From Burkholderiaceae bacterium (GTDB lineage: Bacteria; Pseudomonadota; Gammaproteobacteria; Burkholderiales; Burkholderiaceae_C): a stretch of 15,393 nucleotides of DNA. This document shows, piece after piece, positions 7,603 to 13,231 of the stretch. The stretch covers positions 1-15,393 of the forward strand of contig JAOTTZ010000011.1 in assembly GCA_029864165.1 (NCBI GenBank). Direction: 5' to 3'. The notes under the pieces are model-generated. The model was not told the origin of the DNA, searched no databases, and saw nothing but the letters and a program-made list of their open reading frames with translations. How positions within the stretch are numbered: position 1 is the first letter of the stretch; the number at the start of each line of letters is the position of its first letter. The position numbers and the translations under genes are program-made.

Positions 7603-8628
7603 GTGGTGTCTACCATCCTCCTGACGGGTGCTGCGGGGTATATCGCTTCACACACGTGGTTAGCGTTGTTGTCGGCGGGGTATCGCGTTGTCGGAGTCGA
7701 TGACTTCTCCAACAGCTCGCCGGAAGTTCTGCGTCGGATTGAGCGCTTGTCCGGCATGCCGCCGGTTTTCGAGCGCGCCAGCGTGTGCGATGGTGCCGCG
7801 ATGGAGCGCCTTTTCGGCGCGCACCGTTTCGATGCAATCATTCATTTCGCAGCCTTCAAAGCGGTAGGCGAGTCAGGCGCCAAACCGCTGGCGTACTACG
7901 CCAACAATATTGGCGGGCTGCTGACTGTTTGCCAAGCGATGCAGCGCCACGGCTGCAAGCGTTTTGTTTTCAGTTCGAGCGCGACCGTCTACGGCAAGCC
8001 TGAGCACCTGCCGATCCGAGAAGACGCGCCACTGTCGGCGACCAACCCCTATGGCACGACCAAGCTGATGGGTGAGACGATTCTGCGTGACCTGGGCACG
8101 GCAGATCCGTCGTGGCAGGTCGCAAGCCTGCGCTACTTCAACCCGGTGGGTGCGCACGAAAGTGGCCTGATCGGCGAAGACCCTCGTGACACACCAAATA
8201 ACCTGATGCCCTACGTAGCGCAGGTGGCCATCGGGCGGCGCCCATATCTGCAAGTATTCGGCAATGACTATGACACACTGGACGGTACGGGTGTTCGGGA
8301 CTACATACACGTGGTCGATCTGGCCGAGGGCCACGTGGCCGCGGTGCGCTACCTGCTGGAAAACAAGGCATCGCTTACCGTTAACCTTGGTACTGGCTGC
8401 GGTTACAGCGTGCTGGAGGTCATCAAAGCCTACCAGCGTGCCAGTGGCCGCGACGTACCATACCAAATCGCGCCCCGCCGCGCGGGTGATATCGACGCAT
8501 GTTTCGCAGATCCCTCGCTCGCAGAAAAAACGCTGGGCTGGGCCGCGAGGCACGATTTGGGACGCATGTGCGAAGACAGTTGGCGTTGGCAGCGCATGAA
8601 TCCGCGCGGATTCGCCGACGCCTCATAG
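7603..8628 (+). CDS. galE: UDP-glucose 4-epimerase GalE
   Basis: A 341-residue extended short-chain dehydrogenase that interconverts UDP-Glc and UDP-Gal with bound NAD. The Rossmann motif TGAAGYIASHT covers residues 8-18 (the family usually has GGAGYIGSH). The SSSATVYG segment (124-131) and the Y150-x3-K154 pair (YGTTK) supply the catalytic triad. LRYFNPVGAHESGLIGEDP and DGTGVRDYIHVVDLAEGHVA are GalE signatures. The residue equivalent to E. coli Tyr299 is a cysteine (C300 in RRAGDIDACFAD), as in human GALE, which also accepts UDP-GlcNAc/GalNAc. The start is a GTG at 7603 or the adjacent GTG at 7606; no ATG is available, and a GAGG lies 13 bases upstream. Its stop is 18 bp before the next start, consistent with one operon. 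Confidence 0.93.
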   Translation: MVSTILLTGAAGYIASHTWLALLSAGYRVVGVDDFSNSSPEVLRRIERLSGMPPVFERASVCDGAAMERLFGAHRFDAIIHFAAFKAVGESGAKPLAYYANNIGGLLTVCQAMQRHGCKRFVFSSSATVYGKPEHLPIREDAPLSATNPYGTTKLMGETILRDLGTADPSWQVASLRYFNPVGAHESGLIGEDPRDTPNNLMPYVAQVAIGRRPYLQVFGNDYDTLDGTGVRDYIHVVDLAEGHVAAVRYLLENKASLTVNLGTGCGYSVLEVIKAYQRASGRDVPYQIAPRRAGDIDACFADPSLAEKTLGWAARHDLGRMCEDSWRWQRMNPRGFADAS

Positions 8629-8646
8629 AACCTATTGGGCGAGCTC

Positions 8647-10089
8647 ATGACCCTCATTCAAGTTCAACCTGTGATCATGGCCGGTGGCTCGGGCACAAGG
8701 CTGTGGCCCTTGTCGCGTGCGGGCTACCCTAAGCAGTTTCTCGTTTTCTCCGGCGACCACAGCCTCTTTCAAGAGGCCGTCATGCGGATGCAAAGCCTGG
8801 CCGCAACCGATGTTGGCGTGAGCGCGCCGTGCATTGTCGGCAGCGACGAGCACCGGTTTCTCGTTCTGGACCAGTTGCGTGAAATCGACGTGGAGCCCTC
8901 TGCGGTAATGCTGGAACCCACGGGCCGCAACACAGCGCCCGCGCTGACGTTGGCCGCGCTGCAAGTACTGGAAACCCATAACGATCCGGTATTGGTCGTC
9001 GCTCCCGCCGACCAATCCGTGTCGGACACGGCGTCTTTCACCGCCGCGCTGCATGATGCGGTGAAGCAAGCCAGCGACGGCGCTATCGTGATCCTGGGTA
9101 TCGCGCCGACCCGCCCGGAAACCGGCTACGGCTACATACGTGCGAAGGCTGGCAAGACGACGTTGGACGTCGAGCAGTTCGTCGAGAAGCCGGACCTGCC
9201 CACGGCAGAGCGTTATCTTGCGGAAGGGGCTTATTACTGGAACAGCGGCATGTTCGTGCTCAAGGCTTCAGTCTGGATGAACGCGCTGGAGCGTTTTCGG
9301 CCAGACATAGCATCGGCCACCCGCACGGCATGGGCTGCACGCGCCAACGACGGTACGTTTGTTCGGCCTGGCAAAGCGCAGTTCGCCGCAGTACCGGCGG
9401 AGTCGGTCGACTACGCAGTCATGGAGAAATGCCCCGGCAGCGGGATCGACATTCGCATGTTGCCGTTGAGCGCCGGCTGGAATGATCTAGGTGCCTGGGA
9501 CGCTATTTGGCAAGTCGCCAGCAAAGATGCGAATGGCAACACCAGCATAGGCGACGTACTCATCAGCGACAGCCGTAACACGCTGGCGCATGCGACCAGC
9601 CGGCTGGTCAGCGTGGTCGGCCTAGACAACGTGGTGGTAGTGGAGACGCCCGATGCCGTGCTCGTGGCCGACCGGGCGCGCAGCCAAGATGTCAAAAACA
9701 TCGTCAACCGGCTCAATACCGAGCGCCGCAGCGAGCACACGCTGCATCGCAAGGTACACCGGCCCTGGGGCTGGTACGACAGTATCGACGCCGGGCCACG
9801 CTTCCAAGTCAAACGCATCATGGTCAAGCCCGGCGCGTCATTGAGCCTGCAAAAACACCATCACCGTGCTGAGCATTGGATCGTGGTCACGGGCACGGCA
9901 GAAGTGACTCGCGGCGACAAAGTCACCCTACTCAGCGAGAACGAGAGCACCTATATTCCCCTGGGTGAAACGCACAGGCTGGCCAACCCCGGCAAAGTGC
10001 CGTTGGAGATCATCGAAGTGCAGTCTGGCAGTTACCTCGGGGAAGACGACATCGTGCGCTTCGACGACGTTTACGGGCGAACAAGCTGA
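8647..10089 (+). CDS. manC: mannose-1-phosphate guanylyltransferase / mannose-6-phosphate isomerase
   Basis: A bifunctional type II PMI-GMP enzyme (ManC/CpsB/AlgA/XanB family; 480 residues, normal length) that makes mannose-6-P from fructose-6-P and then GDP-mannose from mannose-1-P and GTP. The N-terminal nucleotidyltransferase domain opens with VIMAGGSGTRLWPLSR (residues 9-24) and carries FVEKP at 178-182. The C-terminal cupin isomerase domain contains RPWGWYDSID and the metal-site motif QKHHHRAEHW (402-411). GDP-mannose would feed mannose, or derivatives such as fucose or rhamnose, into the polymer. A phosphomannomutase, needed between the two reactions, is not in the window. The frame is open from a TTG at 8635, but ATG 8647 matches the family N-terminus. 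The ribosome site is weak (GGGCGAG directly upstream). Confidence 0.94.
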   Translation: MTLIQVQPVIMAGGSGTRLWPLSRAGYPKQFLVFSGDHSLFQEAVMRMQSLAATDVGVSAPCIVGSDEHRFLVLDQLREIDVEPSAVMLEPTGRNTAPALTLAALQVLETHNDPVLVVAPADQSVSDTASFTAALHDAVKQASDGAIVILGIAPTRPETGYGYIRAKAGKTTLDVEQFVEKPDLPTAERYLAEGAYYWNSGMFVLKASVWMNALERFRPDIASATRTAWAARANDGTFVRPGKAQFAAVPAESVDYAVMEKCPGSGIDIRMLPLSAGWNDLGAWDAIWQVASKDANGNTSIGDVLISDSRNTLAHATSRLVSVVGLDNVVVVETPDAVLVADRARSQDVKNIVNRLNTERRSEHTLHRKVHRPWGWYDSIDAGPRFQVKRIMVKPGASLSLQKHHHRAEHWIVVTGTAEVTRGDKVTLLSENESTYIPLGETHRLANPGKVPLEIIEVQSGSYLGEDDIVRFDDVYGRTS

Positions 10090-10119
10090 TGATGTTTCCA
10101 TAGGGACTGGAGCAATGAA

Positions 10120-11127
10120 TTGACTACCTTGGTCACCGGCGCGGCCGGTTTTATAGGCATGCGCGTGTCGCAGATGTTGTTGGCGCGCGATGAAACCGTC
10201 GTCGGGCTGGACAACCTGAACGACTACTACGACCCGCAGCTCAAGCGCGATCGCTTGGCGCTGCTGGCCCCCAACGCCAACTTTCACTTTGTGCTGGCTG
10301 ATGTCGCCGACCGTCTCGCGCTGGACGAGCTCTTTGCCAAACAGCGCTTCGACCGCGTGTTGCACTTGGCGGCGCAGGCGGGAGTGCGCTATTCGCTGGT
10401 GAACCCGCATGCCTACATCGAGAGCAACATCGTGGGCTTCACCAACATTCTGGAAGCCTGTCGTCACAACAATGTGCCGCACCTGGCCTACGCGTCGAGC
10501 TCCAGCGTATACGGTGGCAACACGCAAATGCCGTTTTCCGAGCACCACAACATTGACCACCCCGTGAGCATGTACGCTGCGACCAAGAAGGCCAACGAGT
10601 TGATGGCCCACACCTACAGCCATCTGTTCGGCCTGCCGACGACGGGTTTGCGCTTCTTTACTGTGTACGGACCCTGGGGCCGGCCCGACATGGCGCTGTT
10701 CTTGTTCACCAAGGCCATACTTGAAAATCGGGCGATCGACGTTTTCAACCACGGCCAGATGGTTCGCGACTTCACCTTCGTGGACGACATTGCCGAAGGC
10801 GTCGTGCGCGTCCTCGACAAACCCGCCACGGCAGACGCCGCATTCGATGCCGCTCAGCCGGATCCTGCCCGCAGTAACGCGCCCTACCGCGTTTTCAATA
10901 TCGGCAACAACAACCCCGTGCAGCTCATGAGCTTCATAGAAGCCATAGAACAGGCGGTCGGCAAAGTGGCGCAGAAAAACTTCATGCCCTTGCAACCCGG
11001 CGACGTGCCGGCTACTTTTGCCGACGTCTCGGAATTGGAAGCTTGGACCGGATTCAGGCCCCGCACTTCAGTTGTCGACGGCGTGACGCGTTTCGTCGCT
11101 TGGTACCGCGACTACTTCAAAGCGTGA
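10120..11127 (+). CDS. UDP-glucuronate 4-epimerase-type NAD-dependent epimerase
   Basis: A 335-residue extended short-chain dehydrogenase of the CapI/LspL/GAE group, which converts UDP-GlcA to UDP-GalA. The NAD-binding motif TGAAGFIG is at residues 6-13, followed by [18 protein letters not shown], very typical of this group. ASSSSVYGG (from 125) and Y152-x3-K156 (YAATK) form the catalytic set. [20 protein letters not shown] is the group's signature. A WbpP-like UDP-GlcNAc(A) epimerase is less likely. The start is a TTG at 10120 with GGAG seven bases upstream. An ATG five bases earlier opens a different frame that stops after two codons, so it cannot be the start unless a base is missing. UDP-glucose dehydrogenase, which would make the substrate, is not in the window. 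It is the last gene of the plus-strand cluster, with a 30-bp gap from manC. Confidence 0.9.
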   Translation: MTTLVTGAAGFIGMRVSQMLLARDETVVGLDNLNDYYDPQLKRDRLALLAPNANFHFVLADVADRLALDELFAKQRFDRVLHLAAQAGVRYSLVNPHAYIESNIVGFTNILEACRHNNVPHLAYASSSSVYGGNTQMPFSEHHNIDHPVSMYAATKKANELMAHTYSHLFGLPTTGLRFFTVYGPWGRPDMALFLFTKAILENRAIDVFNHGQMVRDFTFVDDIAEGVVRVLDKPATADAAFDAAQPDPARSNAPYRVFNIGNNNPVQLMSFIEAIEQAVGKVAQKNFMPLQPGDVPATFADVSELEAWTGFRPRTSVVDGVTRFVAWYRDYFKA

Positions 11128-11478
11128 AAGTGCGAACGGCAGCCCGGCATGGGGCGTCTTTTTCACCGCAGCAACGACGACGGTCGTCTTATCGACAACT
11201 TCGAACAGTGCGACGTAGCCCGCGTGGCCAAATGGGATGAGCGACTCACGCAGAAACAGGCTCCGGCGCGCCTTGCCGCAAGTGAACGGAGACGTGCCCA
11301 AGGTCGCAGCGCCATCCTTGACGGCCCGAAGTGCCCTGTCTGCAAGCTCAATGTCTTCGCCCTCGCGTTCGCCCTCTAACACAAACTCGAACAAACGTTC
11401 CAAGTCCGCCTCGGCCTCTAGCGGGCAATTGTGCTACGCTATTCGAGTGTTGAAGCTGATAATTCCAGTCGGCATCAT
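11068..11478 (-). pseudogene. decayed ParE/RelE-family toxin gene
   Basis: Reading the minus strand, the phrase EAEADLERLFEFVLE and, further on, IPFGHAGYVALFEVVD then VVVAAV match the N- and C-terminal hallmarks of ParE-type toxins of type II toxin-antitoxin systems. In one frame an ATG-ATG at 11473-11478 reads MMPTGIISFNTRIA and then meets TAG (11434-11436), with the similarity resuming right after. The only start after the stop is a TTG at 11403. The usual ending (AVRHxRExDY type) is absent; after about 11164 the frame runs on into unrelated residues and ends inside the epimerase gene at 11068. No antitoxin gene is seen on either side. ParE poisons DNA gyrase when active; this copy is probably inactive. 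An intact but divergent protein starting at TTG 11403 is the alternative. Confidence 0.6.
11142..11163 (+). terminator. weak candidate terminator after the polysaccharide operon
   Basis: A 4-bp GC stem (GCCC 11142-11145 with GGGC 11152-11155, 6-base loop) is followed after three bases by TTTTT (11159-11163). It begins 14 bp after the epimerase stop codon. The stem is short, so termination would be inefficient. Confidence 0.3.
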
Positions 11479-11577
11479 CGTTCAGCTCATCCGCAACGCA
11501 ACCACGCCACCCCTCCAGGACTCCGCCGCAACTTGCGGGAGCTGCAACCAGTGTTAGGCAAACCAGGGAGACATGCC

Positions 11578-12387
11578 ATGCTCAAACGTCAACTTTATGT
11601 GTTTTTTGCGTCCCTTGCCCTGGCTGCCACCCAGGCTCATGCATTTGATCTGGGTGGTCTGCTTAACAAGGAGAAAGTCGATACGCTGAAAGAGAGCGAT
11701 ACGGCAGCACCTGCCACGACCACACCAGCAGCTACACCCGACACATCCGGCGGATCAGCATTGAACCTGGCAACTTTTAGCAGCCAGGATCAGGTTGGCA
11801 GCCTGAAGCAAGCCCTCGCCCAGGGCGCGGAAACTGCCGTGGCGAACCTGGCCAAGGAGAACGGCTATCTCGGCAACGACAAAGTACGCATCCCCTTGCC
11901 CGCCAGCCTGCAAAAAGTGGAGGGGATGATGCGCAAATTCGGCATGGGCAAATATGCGGACGATCTGGTCAACTCCATGAATCGTGCAGCCGAAGCGGCA
12001 GTGCCGGAAGCAAAAGCGTTGCTGATCGGTGCGGTCCAGAACATGACTGTCGACGATGCCACGAGCATCCTCACCGGCAGCAACGACGCCGCTACCCAGT
12101 ACTTCCGCAAAAACACCGAAACCGCCTTGTCAGGCAAATTCAAACCTATCGTCACCACGTCAATGCAGAGGGTCAAGGTCGCCGAGAAGTACGACCAATT
12201 CTCCGGCAAGGGGGTCAAGTTCGGGCTTGTAGATGAACGCGACGCCAAACTGGACGATTACATCACGCGCAAGGCGATGGACGGCCTGTTCCTGATGATG
12301 GCGGAACAGGAAAAAGCCATACGCGCGAACCCGCTACAGGCGACCGGGGATCTGGCAAAAAAGATATTCTCGGCGCTCAAGTTCTAG
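11578..12387 (+). CDS. exported DUF4197 domain-containing protein
   Basis: A 269-residue protein with a clear signal peptide (MLKRQLYVFFASLALAATQA, probable cleavage after HA at about 22). A low-complexity Thr/Pro/Ala linker follows at about residues 40-60, then the DUF4197 domain to the C-terminus. Typical DUF4197 stretches are VRIPLPASLQKVEGMMRKFG (about 102-121), DDATSILTGSNDAATQYFR and RKAMDGLFLMMAEQEKAIR. The family is periplasmic or envelope-associated and of unknown function. ATG 11578 is chosen for its GGGAG ribosome site and signal peptide; the open frame to 11431 lacks these. It lies between two gene relics and points away from the minus-strand genes to its right, so it is probably transcribed alone. 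A palindrome AGCCCGGGCT (12386-12395) overlaps its stop but lacks a T-run. Confidence 0.88.
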   Translation: MLKRQLYVFFASLALAATQAHAFDLGGLLNKEKVDTLKESDTAAPATTTPAATPDTSGGSALNLATFSSQDQVGSLKQALAQGAETAVANLAKENGYLGNDKVRIPLPASLQKVEGMMRKFGMGKYADDLVNSMNRAAEAAVPEAKALLIGAVQNMTVDDATSILTGSNDAATQYFRKNTETALSGKFKPIVTTSMQRVKVAEKYDQFSGKGVKFGLVDERDAKLDDYITRKAMDGLFLMMAEQEKAIRANPLQATGDLAKKIFSALKF

Positions 12388-12604
12388 CCCGGGCTGCTAC
12401 ACACGACATATTTTCGTTGTTCGTTACCTGGTGCTGCTCAGTGCGGATACTGAAGGGTGAACTCACCATCTCGTGATACGACATGCCTCAAGGCCGGCAA
12501 GGTAACAGTTCTTTCTCTCACCAACTTTCTTCCTGGTTTAGCCTGCTAATTGAGGTGCTCCGAAGCGGAACTTGTCGAACAGCAGGGAGGTGCCATAAGC
12601 CAGG
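12388..12604. other. intergenic stretch with no recognisable gene
   Basis: Between the DUF4197 stop and the recombinase relic I see no protein with family features and no RNA gene. A short motif pair recurs: GAGGTGC at 12552-12558 and 12587-12593, with CTTGTCGAA at 12571-12579 and 12611-12619, giving two imperfect direct copies about 35-40 bp apart. This may be a leftover of a mobile-element end or a chance duplication. Confidence 0.4.
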
Positions 12605-12991
12605 TTATAGCTTGTCGAAGGTCTGCGAAACTTGGTTTTCGTGATGTGGTTGCGACGAAGCGCACCCGTCACCCATCAGGTTCAAGGTCAACACGCGAGT
12701 GGTCTTGCGATTGCATTTACGCGACCCTTGGCGTCGCTCGCTCTGGCCCAGCACGTCACACAGTGGGAAGCGAACCGAGCACGAGGCCTGGTTGACGCTG
12801 GAGCGTGACGAGCGGCGCTCTCGCAGCAAAAGCATCAGGTACGCTTGTACTTGTTCGTTGCTGAGTTGATCGGGACTGCAGTGGTAGTGCCGGGCCAGCT
12901 GCTCAATGTTGAACAGCTAGCTCTCTTGCGTGCGTGCAGCCAAGCCGCGCGCTACCATCCCGTCGAGCGTGCGTTGACGCAGTGGTGTCAT
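12605..12991 (-). pseudogene. 5' remnant of a tyrosine recombinase/integrase gene
   Basis: From ATG 12991, with a good ribosome site (GAGGAG, 6 bases upstream), the minus strand reads MTPLRQRTLDGMVARGLAAR, then TQES and a TAG at 12917-12919. The same frame then continues LFNIEQLARHYHCSPDQLSN, EQVQAYLMLLLRER and SSVNQASCSVRF. This is the SAM-like N-terminal core-binding domain of phage-type integrases, the kind often carried beside IS91-family transposases. The TAG falls where relatives usually have Tyr. After the phrase DVLGQSERRQ at about residue 94 the similarity fades and the frame ends at 12605. The whole catalytic domain (Arg-His-Arg-Tyr) is missing. This is therefore a truncated, nonsense-mutated relic. 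The assignment to the IS91-associated group is from memory of the family consensus and needs a search. Confidence 0.72.
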
Positions 12992-13009
12992 TGTCGTCTC
13001 CTCAATAAC

Positions 13010-13036
13010 GGGGAACATTCCCCAGTACCAAGGTAC
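13010..13036. repeat. two adjacent short palindromes upstream of the recombinase relic
   Basis: GGGGAACATTCCCC (13010-13023; 6-bp arms, 2-base centre) is followed after one base by GTACCAAGGTAC (13025-13036; 5-bp arms, 2-base centre). They lie 18-45 bp upstream of the relic's start codon, where a promoter, operator or recombinase-binding site would sit. Both are perfect in their arms. Confidence 0.5.
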
Positions 13037-13127
13037 GACTACATGCCGCGCTTGACCAACAAAGCCCGCCCCGCCCACTACCGCCGCGTCAGCGGTTTAG
13101 TTCAACGTGAATTAAGGTCGAATTCAT

Positions 13128-13204
13128 TGGTAGGCGCGAATGGACTCGAACCATCGACCCCCACCATGTCAAGGTGGTGCTCTAACCAGCTGAGCTACGC
13201 GCCT
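13128..13204 (-). tRNA. tRNA-Val (anticodon GAC)
   Basis: The minus strand folds into a full cloverleaf. The acceptor stem pairs AGGCGCG with CGCGCCT, the D stem is GCTC/GAGC, and the anticodon stem CCACC/GGTGG encloses loop TTGACAT (anticodon GAC, Val). The variable loop has 5 bases. The T arm is GATGG-TTCGAGT-CCATT with one G-T pair. Discriminator A and an encoded CCA complete the 3' end. It starts 27 bp after the relA stop on the same strand. A TATAGT hexamer lies 6 bases before its 5' end but without a good -35, so read-through from relA is possible. Confidence 0.97.
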
Positions 13205-13231
13205 AGCTTAACTATAGCAGCCGCCATCGCG

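Noticed and set aside
9928..10995. Minus-strand open frame (355 codons) opposite manC end and the epimerase
   Set aside because: It spans two well-supported plus-strand genes and has no recognisable protein features.
11526..11559. Integron attC-like site (GTTAGGC at 11553-11559 near palindrome CCGCAACTTGCGG)
   Set aside because: Only one core-like box is present. No partner RYYYAAC box at a proper distance and no integron integrase or cassettes are seen.
12386..12395. Palindrome AGCCCGGGCT as a terminator of the DUF4197 gene
   Set aside because: It has no loop and no adjacent T-run, and it overlaps the stop codon.
13128..13204. tRNA-Val as the attachment site of the decayed integrase
   Set aside because: No direct repeat of the tRNA 3' end was seen elsewhere in the window, and the recombinase type resembles IS91-associated enzymes, which are not known for tRNA targeting.
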